NCBI GenBank assembly: GCA_003054495.1
Contig: CP028514.1
Coordinates: forward strand, 1,589,501 to 1,653,500
Reading direction: 5' to 3'
Source of the DNA: Carboxydocella thermautotrophica
GTDB taxonomy: Bacteria > Bacillota > GCA-003054495 > Carboxydocellales > Carboxydocellaceae
DNA: 64,000 nucleotides
The position numbers were made by a program, and so were the translations under genes. The number at the start of each line of letters is the position of its first letter. Position 1 is the first letter of the stretch. A model generated the notes under the pieces. That model saw nothing but the letters and a program-made list of their open reading frames with translations. It made no database searches and was not told the DNA's origin. Shown in pieces: positions 43,187-51,544 of the stretch.

Positions 43187-44810
43187 TGATCTGACCGGTT
43201 TCCCGATCCACCACCTGGCAGAATACTTCAACCAGAGCCGGATCAAAACAGGTACCAGCACAATTTTTGATTTCATCCCAGGCTGCTGCCGGTTGTAAGG
43301 GCTTTTTATAGGGACGTTCCGATACCATGGCATCATAGGAATCAGCAATAGCTATAATCCTTGCCCCCAGCGGTATTTCTTCACCCTTCAGCCCTTCCGG
43401 ATAACCGGAGCCATCCCAGCGCTCATGGTGATATAAAACCAGCGGTGTTACCATCTGCAAATAGTCAATGGAAGCCAGAAAATTGGCTCCAAAGGCCGGA
43501 TGATTACGGATGGAGTAAATTTCATCTTCATTCAAACTTCCCGGTTTATCCAGGATATGTTCTTCCACATTGATTTTGCCGATATCGTGGAGCAGGGCTC
43601 CATACTGCAGTCTCTCCAGTTCTTTTTCAGTAAAGCCCAGTTTTCTGGCCATAGCCACCGCATATTTGGTTACCCGCTCCGAATGGCCACAGGTGTTGAC
43701 ATCCTTGGCATCAATGAGAGCAACTAGGGTAGGGATATTTTCGGCCAGAGCGGTACCAGCCTTTTTGATTTTATTCTGTACCTCATCAATGGTGATAGAT
43801 GAAAGGCACACCCGGTCGCGCCGTAAATGGCGGGCCCGAAACAGGGTCTGGTTGGCCCTGTATAATAAATTGTCCATATCCTCAGCGTCTTTTGGAAAAG
43901 TGGCAATCCCCAGGGAGACTGTTATCCTGAGCTTCTCGTCTTCAAAGGGGTAAGAGTGGTTTCGTACGGCAATGCGAATTTTTTCCCCCACATCCAGGGC
44001 ATCGAAACTATCGGAACCGGGCAATAAAACGATAAACTCATCTTCCCCATATCGCCCTACCTTATCTTTACCTCGAATATTTTCCTGGATCAGTTCCCCC
44101 ACAGTCTTTAAAATCTGCTGGGTTACCTCCTGACCATAGCCATCAACTATCGGCTGGAAACCATCAATACTAATCCGAATTATCGATAACTGCTCATGCT
44201 TTTGTCTGGCTTTTAATATCTCCTCGGCGAGAAACTGCTGAATATACCGATAACTATATACCCCGGTAATATGGTCAATTTTCATAATGGTAGTCAGTTT
44301 TTGATAGCTTTCCTGCAGTTTATGACGGCTTTCCATTATTTTACCGACAAACCAGCCAATAAGTGCCCAGATTGAGCCCTGCAAAATCCCCGTTTCCGGT
44401 TTGCTTAGTAATAAAGGCAAATCCCCTTCCTGGCTGATTCCCGTCACAATTACCGCCAGCCAGCCGGTTAAGGCGGTTAGCAACCCGAATCTGGCCCCAA
44501 ACCGAATGGCATAGGTGGTAATCACCAGGTAAAACAGAGGCTGGAAATAGGCATTACCCTGTGAAGACAACATCAAGTAGCCAAACAGCACAATTTCACC
44601 AAAGATAATTAGATAACGGCTCCGTTGCAGAAGATTATGATTCCATGTAAAATAAATGAGGAAATTATAGGATATAACTAATAACATAGCCAGAATCAGG
44701 TTCCATGAAATTGAACTGGAGCCTATAAAAGCTACATAAGACAAAAAAGCGAATAAAAATACTCCGACCTTAAACTCGATTAATGTCTTGCCAAAGTTTT
44801 CATGTGCCAC
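43176..44810 (-). CDS. Membrane protein with degenerate GGDEF and intact HD-GYP domain
   Basis: A 544-residue protein. About six N-terminal hydrophobic helices (to residue ~165) are followed by a GGDEF domain and an HD-GYP domain. The GGDEF site reads VGRYGEDEFIVLLPG: the second Gly is Glu, so cyclase activity is doubtful and it may only bind GTP. The HD-GYP part is complete (ALLHDIGKINVEEHILDKPG; LYHHERWDGSGYPEGLKGEE), pointing to c-di-GMP hydrolysis. The start is the GTG at 44810 with GGGAGGG 7 nt upstream; a longer frame to 44885 would cross the terminator of the upstream gene. Confidence 0.87.
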   Translation of the reverse strand: MAHENFGKTLIEFKVGVFLFAFLSYVAFIGSSSISWNLILAMLLVISYNFLIYFTWNHNLLQRSRYLIIFGEIVLFGYLMLSSQGNAYFQPLFYLVITTYAIRFGARFGLLTALTGWLAVIVTGISQEGDLPLLLSKPETGILQGSIWALIGWFVGKIMESRHKLQESYQKLTTIMKIDHITGVYSYRYIQQFLAEEILKARQKHEQLSIIRISIDGFQPIVDGYGQEVTQQILKTVGELIQENIRGKDKVGRYGEDEFIVLLPGSDSFDALDVGEKIRIAVRNHSYPFEDEKLRITVSLGIATFPKDAEDMDNLLYRANQTLFRARHLRRDRVCLSSITIDEVQNKIKKAGTALAENIPTLVALIDAKDVNTCGHSERVTKYAVAMARKLGFTEKELERLQYGALLHDIGKINVEEHILDKPGSLNEDEIYSIRNHPAFGANFLASIDYLQMVTPLVLYHHERWDGSGYPEGLKGEEIPLGARIIAIADSYDAMVSERPYKKPLQPAAAWDEIKNCAGTCFDPALVEVFCQVVDRETGQIKPA

Positions 44811-44875
44811 AATTTTTCCCTCCCGGAATGTATTTTTCGACACAATAACTAAATTTCCTCCAAAAAATACAATAA

Positions 44876-44915
44876 AAAGAGGCATTCTTCTTTAATTCAG
44901 GAAGAATGCCTCTTT
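44876..44915 (-). terminator. Strong Rho-independent terminator after DUF362 gene
   Basis: A 15-bp perfect stem, AAAGAGGCATTCTTC/GAAGAATGCCTCTTT, with a 10-nt loop, and T-rich tails on both sides. It begins 4 nt after the stop at 44919. Confidence 0.9.
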
Positions 44916-44918
44916 CTT

Positions 44919-46025
44919 TTAAACTTCAATTAATTCATACTGCCTTGTGCCAAGGCCAATTTCTTCGCCATACCTTAGTTGTACTGACCAGTCCACTTTG
45001 GGATAGAGAGCGCGGAATTTATCCTCTACCTGTTTATCCCCCAGAACAGAAATCCGGTTGACAGGAGCCTGGTTAACCAGATCGACACAGGCTTGATCCA
45101 GAGCTACCGGGTCTTTAGAGGCCAGAATGCCCAGATCGGCTACCAGTGGAGCATCGGACCAGCCACAGCAATCACAATCAGGAGAAACGCTGGTAACAAA
45201 ACTGATAAACCCGCATTTACCAACTTTATCCTTTAGTACTCCGTAGGTGTATTCCACCATTTTTTCCTGCAACATATCCGCTTCTGTCTTCCAGTTAATA
45301 GCAATAGCCTGAACCGGACAAACGGTTACACACTCACCACAGCCAATACACCTGGTTTCACTGATAAGAGCAGTCCCCTCCTCCCCGGCAAAGGCGATAG
45401 CATCAGCTGGACACCACTTGATACATCGCCCGCATTTAATGCATTTCTCCCGATTAACCCGGGGCAACAGGTCAGAATGCATATTCTGCTTGCCACTTCT
45501 GCTCCCCAGACCCATTCCGATATTTTTTATAGTGCCGCCAAAACCGGTAGCCTCATGTCCCTTAAAATGGCTGACAGCAATAAAGGCATCGGCATGTACC
45601 GCCGCAGCGCCGATTTTTACTTCCTGAAAGTGTTTGAGGTTAACTGGCACCTTAATATAGTCGTGTCCGGTCAAACCATCAGCAATAATCAGAGGTGCGC
45701 CCACTACGGCATAATCAAAGCCGTTTTCAATAGCAGTAATCAAATGGTCAACAGCATTGGCCCGGCTACCCCGGTAGAGGGTATTGGCATCTGTCAAAAA
45801 CGGTTTCCCTCCGGCCAGTTTAACCTGTTCTACTACCTGCCGGATAAATTGCGGTCTTATGTACGCTGTATTGCCTTTTTCGCCGAAATGGACTTTGATG
45901 GCCACCAGATCTCCAGGACTGATGATTTCCTCAAAACCGGCTCTTTTGTACAGACGTACCAGTTTGGCTAACAAACTCTCTCCCCGTTTGGTACGCATTG
46001 ACGTATAGTAAACCTTTGCTGCCAT
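44919..46025 (-). CDS. DUF362 protein with two 4Fe-4S sites
   Basis: A 368-residue protein. The DUF362 part includes VAIKVHFGEKGNTAYIRPQF and VSHFKGHEATGFGGTIKNIG. A two-cluster ferredoxin insert follows: CIKCGRCIKWCPADAIAF and CIGCGECVTVCPVQAIAI near residues 190-240. It closes with further DUF362 sequence, including CDCCGWSDAPLVADLGILAS. The family is widespread in anaerobes, its function is unknown, and a redox role is likely. The ATG at 46025 has AAGGAGGT 8 nt upstream; a frame to 46076 would run into the upstream gene. It is the last gene of its unit. Confidence 0.87.
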   Translation of the reverse strand: MAAKVYYTSMRTKRGESLLAKLVRLYKRAGFEEIISPGDLVAIKVHFGEKGNTAYIRPQFIRQVVEQVKLAGGKPFLTDANTLYRGSRANAVDHLITAIENGFDYAVVGAPLIIADGLTGHDYIKVPVNLKHFQEVKIGAAAVHADAFIAVSHFKGHEATGFGGTIKNIGMGLGSRSGKQNMHSDLLPRVNREKCIKCGRCIKWCPADAIAFAGEEGTALISETRCIGCGECVTVCPVQAIAINWKTEADMLQEKMVEYTYGVLKDKVGKCGFISFVTSVSPDCDCCGWSDAPLVADLGILASKDPVALDQACVDLVNQAPVNRISVLGDKQVEDKFRALYPKVDWSVQLRYGEEIGLGTRQYELIEV

Positions 46026-46079
46026 GTAACCAACCTCCTTCATGTATATTCTACATGAAAAGACCGTTAGAGCCAAGCT

Positions 46080-46814
46080 CTAACGGGCAAAAACATGATT
46101 GCCAATCATCGTAGATGTAGGCAAAGTTTTGATCCAGGTATCTGTGGCAATCTGAGGATTATAGAAATACAACGATCCTTCCGTAGGGTCATAACCGGCA
46201 AGCGCTTCCCGTACTGCCTCATAAGATTCCCTGTCAGCCGGCAAATTGATAGCCCCATCCTGGACCGGACTAAACTGGTAGGTTCCCCGGGTTTTTTGCA
46301 GAATAACTTCTTTCACGGTATCAGGAAACTGGTCATTTATTACCCGGTTTAAGACAACAGCAGCTACTGCCACTTTTCCCTGGAAAGACTCTCCTCTGGC
46401 CTCAGCATGCACCAGCCGGGCCAGCAGATCCATTTCACTTTCACTGATCCTGATTATCCTGCCTTTGTAGTAATAAACCCCGGCTGCCATTCTGCCAGAT
46501 GCACGGGCCATCATTTTGCTACCCCTTGGTATAATTAATTTTTGTCCCGGGTAAATAATTTTGCTTTTTAAACCATTTGCTCTGATCAAATCCTGAACTG
46601 AAACATTATACTGACGCGCAATCCGCAACAGGTATTCTCCCGGACGCACCCGATGAATAGCGGGTACATTTCGGCTTAAGACAATGCTCCTGGAAACAAT
46701 CGGCACCAGTCTGCCCTGACGAAAATCGACCTCCGCTGCCCGGGCCAGGGGAGCAAGCATAAGCAATCCAATCAGCACCAGGCAACATAATCGATATTTT
46801 TTTCCCTTACTCAT
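46080..46814 (-). CDS. LysM-SleB-type cell-wall hydrolase
   Basis: A 244-residue exported protein: signal peptide (RLCCLVLIGLLMLAPLARA), one LysM domain (HRVRPGEYLLRIARQYNVSV followed by QDLIRANGLKSKIIYPGQKL), then a hydrolase_2/SleB domain with LLARLVHAEARGESFQGKVA, AVVLNRVINDQFP and LYFYNP. The SleB/CwlJ family are lytic enzymes of spore-cortex peptidoglycan. The ATG at 46814 and an in-frame TTG at 46820 both lie after an AGGAGG site that is itself part of a terminator stem, so expression may depend on that hairpin. It precedes the DUF362 gene by 54 nt. Confidence 0.87.
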   Translation of the reverse strand: MSKGKKYRLCCLVLIGLLMLAPLARAAEVDFRQGRLVPIVSRSIVLSRNVPAIHRVRPGEYLLRIARQYNVSVQDLIRANGLKSKIIYPGQKLIIPRGSKMMARASGRMAAGVYYYKGRIIRISESEMDLLARLVHAEARGESFQGKVAVAAVVLNRVINDQFPDTVKEVILQKTRGTYQFSPVQDGAINLPADRESYEAVREALAGYDPTEGSLYFYNPQIATDTWIKTLPTSTMIGNHVFAR

Positions 46815-46818
46815 CGAC

Positions 46819-46855
46819 AAAAAAACCTCCTGTAAACTTTTTTAGTCTACAGGAG
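46819..46855 (-). terminator. Terminator-like hairpin containing the SD of the SleB-like gene
   Basis: Minus strand: CTCCTGTA (46855-46848) pairs with TACAGGAG (46834-46827), extendable by GAC/GTT inside, then a T7 run (46825-46819). The AGGAGG that serves the gene at 46814 is in the 3' arm, so folding both ends transcription and hides the ribosome site. Confidence 0.7.
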
Positions 46856-46890
46856 TTAAGTCTAACCAAAAACCAGAGTTTTTATACATT

Positions 46891-48291
46891 TTATTTTACT
46901 GCCGCTTCTCCAGCCGCTATTAAATCGTAGTACGCCTGTTCCGAACGGGCTTCTATATAAATCCGCAAGACCGGTTCTGTTCCGGATGGCCGGAATAAAA
47001 CCCAGGAACCATCATCTAAATAGAGCTTTACCCCTTCCAGTAAAGATTGCTGCAGTACCTGTCTCTGCCCGAAAACCAGAGGCGGTTCATTCCGCAGTTT
47101 TTGCATTAACTGGTTTTTCCTATCATTTTCAATATGTAAGTCCAGGCGTCGAAAAGCATAATAACCATATTGTTCCTGCAAGAGTTGCCAGGCCTCCTCC
47201 GGCTTTTGTCCAGTGGCCCCTATTATTTGTAAGATCAGCAGATTGGCCAATATCCCATCCTTCTCCGGGATATGACCACCGATACTGAGGCCACCGCTTT
47301 CTTCCCCGGCTAATACCACAGGACGCCGTAACATCTCCTGGGCCAGATATTTAAATCCAACAGGGGTTTCAGTAGCCTTCCGTTCATACCTGCCCGCAAT
47401 TTCATCCAGCAAATGGGTGGTCGCTACAGTACGGACCAGCCCCCCCTCTTTTTGCCCATTTTCCAGTAGATACTGGCTGATAATACTCAAGATCTGATTG
47501 GGGGCCAGATATTCACCATTAGATCCGATCACTCCGAAACGGTCTGCATCACCATCATTGGCCAGGCCCACTACCGCCTTTGCCTGAACTACTGTCTGAG
47601 TTAGAGTTTGCAGTCTAGAAGCTACCGGTTCCGGTAAACCTCCTCCAAAAAAGGCATCCCTGTAACCGTTGATTTCTATTACTTCTAACCCACAGCTTTG
47701 CAATTTTGCAGCCACTTTACCCGCCGCTGCCCCAAACATGGGGTCAAGGACGATCTTCCCTTTAATCCGGCAAATCTGGTTAAAATCAATGATTGTATCT
47801 ATATGTTCCCAGTATTTGTCCCAGATATCAACGGAATGCACCAGTTCCGGTTTTGGCAGCTGATGATTTACACCACCGGCTATTACCTTGCCAATTTTTT
47901 CTTCCAGTTGAGCGGTAATCTCCGGACTGGCTGGCCCCGCATATTCCGGAATAAATTTAATCCCGTTATACTGGGGCGGGTTATGGCTGGCAGTCAACAT
48001 AATTGCTCCGGCAGTATTCAAAGCCCGAATGGCATAAGCTGTAACCGGTGTCGGAGTGGGCCCCTGCAACCGGTAGACAGGAATGCCATTAGCCGTTAAC
48101 ACCGCCTGCACCTGATCAGCAAACTGTTCCGCCAGGAAACGGGTATCATGGCCTAATACTATCCCTTTCTGTGCTTTTTCCGTTTCCAGCAGATAGTCAG
48201 CAATACCCTGGGCGACAATGGCCACATTGGCAAAAGTAAAATCAGCAGCCATAATAGCCCGCCAGCCATCAGTCCCAAAACGAATGCTCAT
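46891..48291 (-). CDS. Phosphoglucomutase/phosphomannomutase family protein
   Basis: A 466-residue alpha-D-phosphohexomutase. The phosphoserine loop is MLTASHNPPQYNGIKFIPEY, the metal-binding loop GLANDGDADRFGVIG, the sugar loop LAGEESGGLSIGGHIPEKDG and the phosphate loop FRPSGTEPVLRIYIEA. It interconverts hexose 1- and 6-phosphates for cell-wall or glycan synthesis; whether glucose or mannose is preferred cannot be told. The length and the GTDGWRAIMA start resemble bacterial PGM/PMM rather than GlmM. The ATG has a GGGAGG site. It precedes the SleB-like gene, separated from it by the terminator-like hairpin. Confidence 0.9.
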   Translation of the reverse strand: MSIRFGTDGWRAIMAADFTFANVAIVAQGIADYLLETEKAQKGIVLGHDTRFLAEQFADQVQAVLTANGIPVYRLQGPTPTPVTAYAIRALNTAGAIMLTASHNPPQYNGIKFIPEYAGPASPEITAQLEEKIGKVIAGGVNHQLPKPELVHSVDIWDKYWEHIDTIIDFNQICRIKGKIVLDPMFGAAAGKVAAKLQSCGLEVIEINGYRDAFFGGGLPEPVASRLQTLTQTVVQAKAVVGLANDGDADRFGVIGSNGEYLAPNQILSIISQYLLENGQKEGGLVRTVATTHLLDEIAGRYERKATETPVGFKYLAQEMLRRPVVLAGEESGGLSIGGHIPEKDGILANLLILQIIGATGQKPEEAWQLLQEQYGYYAFRRLDLHIENDRKNQLMQKLRNEPPLVFGQRQVLQQSLLEGVKLYLDDGSWVLFRPSGTEPVLRIYIEARSEQAYYDLIAAGEAAVK

Positions 48292-48323
48292 TTACATCCC
48301 TCCCAAACAATTCCTCTCCTAAT

Positions 48324-49130
48324 TTATCTCTTTTTCCTCTCCTTTATGCGCCTGATTTGATACCTGATATCAAGATCCACCGCCAGCTTGACACCCTTAC
48401 ACATTTGCACTAGCCGGGAAGTAGTCCTTTCACCGATATATTTATCCAGTTCCGGCAAAGTAAAATTGGTAGTAACCACTGTCGGTAAATGATTGAGAAG
48501 GCGGTAATTAATAATAGAATATAGTTTATTCCGTACCCATTCGGAATAGTTATGGGCCCCCAGGTCATCCAAAATGAGAATCTCAGCTTGCTTGGCCTGA
48601 ATCATGATTTTGCTTTCCCCGTTCTCATCATCATAGAAAGTGGCTTTAATATCATCCAGCAGCTCCGGCACAATTAGAAATACTACATTTTTGCCGTGCC
48701 TGATTAAGTCCCTGGCAATACAGGCTGCCAGCAGAGTTTTGCCACTTCCCACGGGACCATATATCACCAGGCCATCGCCAGCGCATCCCTGGACAACCTG
48801 GTTAACAAAATCGCGGGCACTACTAAGAGCCTGTTCAGCCAGCTGGCGATAGGCCAGTTTGCTACCAGGCTCAATCTTATCACTGCGATAAAAACTCAGG
48901 TCAAAATTTTCCCAGTCCGCTTCCGCTAAAAAGCGAAACAGGTGGTCCTGACGTTCTTTCTGGAAACCAGTACAATCACAGACCTTTCCAGTTGAATCAT
49001 CCAGTAAAATGATGCCCCTATCCTGACAGAGTTCACATTTATACTTTATTTCTTTCGGTTGCTTGTTTTTATTAATATAGGCACCCAGTTCCCTTATCCT
49101 TTTCTGCAAAATCGAGCCCACAGGTTCCAT
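48324..49130 (-). CDS. DnaC/DnaI-like helicase loader ATPase
   Basis: A 268-residue AAA+ ATPase. A small N-terminal zinc motif (CELCQDRGIILLDDSTGKVC followed by DC) precedes the P-loop VIYGPVGSGKTLLAACIA and Walker B EILILDDLGAHN; the sensor region is PTVVTTNFTLPEL. The family loads the replicative helicase DnaB/DnaC onto DNA. The DnaD-domain gene directly upstream (12 nt) is the usual primosome partner in Firmicutes. The ATG at 49130 has an AAGGAGGG site. Some such proteins are phage- or element-borne, but nothing here looks transferred. Confidence 0.9.
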   Translation of the reverse strand: MEPVGSILQKRIRELGAYINKNKQPKEIKYKCELCQDRGIILLDDSTGKVCDCTGFQKERQDHLFRFLAEADWENFDLSFYRSDKIEPGSKLAYRQLAEQALSSARDFVNQVVQGCAGDGLVIYGPVGSGKTLLAACIARDLIRHGKNVVFLIVPELLDDIKATFYDDENGESKIMIQAKQAEILILDDLGAHNYSEWVRNKLYSIINYRLLNHLPTVVTTNFTLPELDKYIGERTTSRLVQMCKGVKLAVDLDIRYQIRRIKERKKR

Positions 49131-49142
49131 TCCCGTCCCTCC

Positions 49143-49889
49143 TTAGGTCCAGACCTGTTCATATTTGCTATCTGGAGCCGGTTCAACCGGTTTTTCTTTG
49201 CGGATACGTTCTTTACCTCCCAGTTTTTGTCTGGCGATTTGTTCTTCAAACGCCTTGACTTTAGCCAGGCTATCCAGGCCGCGATTGCGCCAGTCAAGCA
49301 GGATTTTATCAATATATTTCAGGTTGCGAACCCCGCGTAAAATCCCGCGTTTTAATGCCTCTACCACCAGATCCTGTTCGTAGCCCTCGGTTATTACCCA
49401 ATTGGCAATCTGATCCATTTCCATGGCCGAAAGGGGTCTACCAAATTCCTGTTCAAATAAACGTCCTAAGGCTACCAGATCCTGTTTCTGATCCTCCAGC
49501 AGTTTTTGCTTAATCGCTGCCAGTTCCTGTTTTCTTTCAATGGCCCAAATACTAACCAGGGCCTGATAAAGCGGCTCTAGAGAATATTCTTCTTCCAGTG
49601 CCTGCCTGGCAACAATAAATTTGGGTTTAATGCTCAGCAACTTTTTTTCGATCAACGTGGCCAGCGTCTGCTGAACGGTAGTCTCCGATAGCCCCGAAAG
49701 CTCAGACAGCTCCTGGGATGTCGGAAAAAAATTTTGCTGCTGTCGAAAATAAAGCAGCAAAGTAATTACCAGAAATTGCTCGGGAGTTATATCCAGTGGT
49801 CCTAAGCCTTTCAATAAAAGGGCAGGAATACTGATGTTGCCATTGCCAGTCAACTCCGCTGCAAAACTGGCGGTAATATTGATGTCCAT
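49143..49889 (-). CDS. DnaD-domain primosome protein
   Basis: A 248-residue protein with an N-terminal winged-helix part (YFRQQQNFFPTSQELSELSG) and a C-terminal DnaD/DnaB_2 domain (LGRLFEQEFGRPLSAMEMDQ; EGYEQDLVVEALKRGILRGV; KYIDKILLDWRNRGL, the YxxxI-LxxW motif). It binds DNA and helps recruit the helicase loader during replication initiation or restart. It lies upstream of the DnaC-like gene and downstream of an HD-GYP gene. The ATG has a weak GAGGGT site. Confidence 0.88.
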   Translation of the reverse strand: MDINITASFAAELTGNGNISIPALLLKGLGPLDITPEQFLVITLLLYFRQQQNFFPTSQELSELSGLSETTVQQTLATLIEKKLLSIKPKFIVARQALEEEYSLEPLYQALVSIWAIERKQELAAIKQKLLEDQKQDLVALGRLFEQEFGRPLSAMEMDQIANWVITEGYEQDLVVEALKRGILRGVRNLKYIDKILLDWRNRGLDSLAKVKAFEEQIARQKLGGKERIRKEKPVEPAPDSKYEQVWT

Positions 49890-49900
49890 TTACCCTCACC

Positions 49901-50959
49901 CTACCATAAAACTTTCGTTATAAATGTGGTTTTTTCCAGACCTAAATCAAGTTGATAGCTGGCCGCCAGCTTTTGTTTGTTTTTGTCATAACAAACCTTA
50001 ATAATGGGGCGAGTGGCCACATTCTTCTCTACATTAACCACAATTCCAATTTCCCCACTGCTCAACTGCACTACCGTCCCCAGAGGATATACCGGAATAA
50101 ACTGGATAAAAGCCTTTACTGCCCGGGCATCAAAATAAAGATTTCCGCCACCGTACAAAAATTCAATAGCTTCATGGGGTAAACAACGCATCTTACCCCC
50201 TAAAGGACCGGTATAGGTATCAAAAACATCGGCAACCATTATAATTCGAGAAAATAAGTCAATTTTTTCTCCTTTTAGATGCTGAGGATAACCGCTGCCA
50301 TCCCAGCGTTCATGATGGTACAAAGCCACCCTGGCAATCGCTGGCGAAAACCCTTCTTCTCTAAGAATTTTATAGCCAATATTGGTATGCTCTGCACAGA
50401 CTGGATTTGCATGTAAGGGATTTTCCAGATCTTGTTGTAACAGTTCCGGCTCCATCCTGGTGCGCCCAATATCATGAAGCAAGGCCGCTGTAACCATTTC
50501 TTCCATCATTTCAGGGGTCAGATGCATCCCTACCCCTACCAGGGCGGAAAAAACCGCCACATTGATGGAATGCTGTAAAGTAAAATCATCGATGGCTCTT
50601 AAATCAAGATAAAACTTACTGACTTTTTCATTCTTGATGACTTTTTCCAGGTAATAGCGCGCATTTTGATAGATCCCTTCTATATTTTCCCGCTCTTGAT
50701 AAAGTCGTACCGGTATATATTTATCCAGCACCCCTTGTGCCATCTGTAAAACTTTATCAACCAGGACTTCTCCTGCTTCTGTGATCAATGTGCCCGGGGA
50801 GCAAATAGCCACCTGGGAGAGCGCCATATTCTGAAGCCGATTAATCAAACTTTCAGTTAATACCGTACCTTCAGCTACCAGAATCATACCATTGTCTCCT
50901 AGTATGCTTTCAGCCATGATCATTCCAGGCTGCAAGTCTCTGACTGCAATTTTTTCCAT
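49901..50959 (-). CDS. HD-GYP domain phosphodiesterase
   Basis: A 352-residue soluble protein. The N-terminal ~100 residues (IAVRDLQPGMIMAESILGDN) resemble the DUF3391-like domain commonly paired with HD-GYP. The catalytic part has ALLHDIGRTRMEPELL, YHHERWDGSGYPQHLKGEKI and IMVADVFDTYTGP, i.e. an intact HD...HH...GYP set for c-di-GMP hydrolysis. The start chosen is the ATG at 50959 after GGGGGAG. It is the second HD-GYP protein in 7 kb. Cotranscription with the primosome genes is likely from the 11-nt spacing. Confidence 0.88.
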   Translation of the reverse strand: MEKIAVRDLQPGMIMAESILGDNGMILVAEGTVLTESLINRLQNMALSQVAICSPGTLITEAGEVLVDKVLQMAQGVLDKYIPVRLYQERENIEGIYQNARYYLEKVIKNEKVSKFYLDLRAIDDFTLQHSINVAVFSALVGVGMHLTPEMMEEMVTAALLHDIGRTRMEPELLQQDLENPLHANPVCAEHTNIGYKILREEGFSPAIARVALYHHERWDGSGYPQHLKGEKIDLFSRIIMVADVFDTYTGPLGGKMRCLPHEAIEFLYGGGNLYFDARAVKAFIQFIPVYPLGTVVQLSSGEIGIVVNVEKNVATRPIIKVCYDKNKQKLAASYQLDLGLEKTTFITKVLW

Positions 50960-51063
50960 CGCTACGCTCCCCCTCTCCAACCTACTAAAACTAATTCGTC
51001 ACCACTTGAATAAATTCCTGCCACTTTTCCCGCAAATTAAAAGACGAAGCACACAGGCTTCGT

Positions 51064-51444
51064 CTAACCAGCAATCTTGATGGCTGTAATCAGTTCTTTT
51101 TCAATAATTTCCACATCTAACAGGCACCGTTTGGTGATTTCCGGATCTTCTATGGTTTTTAGGATATCTTTGGTTTCATCCAGATAGTATTGTAAAATGC
51201 GCACCAGCAGATTGATCAGAGCAGCATCTTCACATTCAACCGCAAACCGTTCCCCTTCCACCGGGTTTTTCACGGCTGGATTTATAACTTCTTTGATTAT
51301 TTTCTGCTCAGCCAGAATTTTTGCGATTTCTTCCTGATCATGAGTGGAATTAAGAATTTTATCGGAGTGCTGCAAGTAATGCCAGACGGCACTGGCCAGA
51401 ATATACGGCAAATGTTCGCCACTCTTGCTGAAAATAATCCGCAT
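51064..51444 (-). CDS. Conserved-looking hypothetical protein
   Basis: A 126-residue soluble protein, mostly helical and acidic (EHLPYILASAVWHYLQHSDK; ILQYYLDETKDILKTIEDPE). There are two cysteines and no membrane segment. No family is recognised. A housekeeping-type promoter lies 57 nt upstream and an AAGGAGGAAA site precedes the ATG at 51444, so it is very likely real and expressed from its own promoter. It lies between the carbon-fixation operon and the HD-GYP gene without obvious link to either. Confidence 0.8.
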   Translation of the reverse strand: MRIIFSKSGEHLPYILASAVWHYLQHSDKILNSTHDQEEIAKILAEQKIIKEVINPAVKNPVEGERFAVECEDAALINLLVRILQYYLDETKDILKTIEDPEITKRCLLDVEIIEKELITAIKIAG

Positions 51445-51500
51445 GTTGTTTCCTCCTTATTCGCCCAAGTTAGGTACAGCAACCCCCTTTGTTTAGCTAT

Positions 51501-51529
51501 ATTATAAAAGATTACCCTGGAAAAAGCAA
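51501..51529 (-). promoter_or_regulatory. Sigma-A-type promoter of the 51064-51444 gene
   Basis: Minus strand: TTGCTT (51529-51524), 17 nt, TATAAT (51506-51501). The -35 shares bases with the T-tract of the preceding terminator. Confidence 0.68.
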
Positions 51530-51544
51530 GGGACCCTCACCCTT
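51520..51544 (-). terminator. Weak terminator at the end of the acs-met operon
   Basis: AAGGG/CCCTT stem with a 7-nt loop that begins inside the stop codon of the HdrA-like gene, followed by GCTTTTT. Short stem; termination may be partial. Confidence 0.5.
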
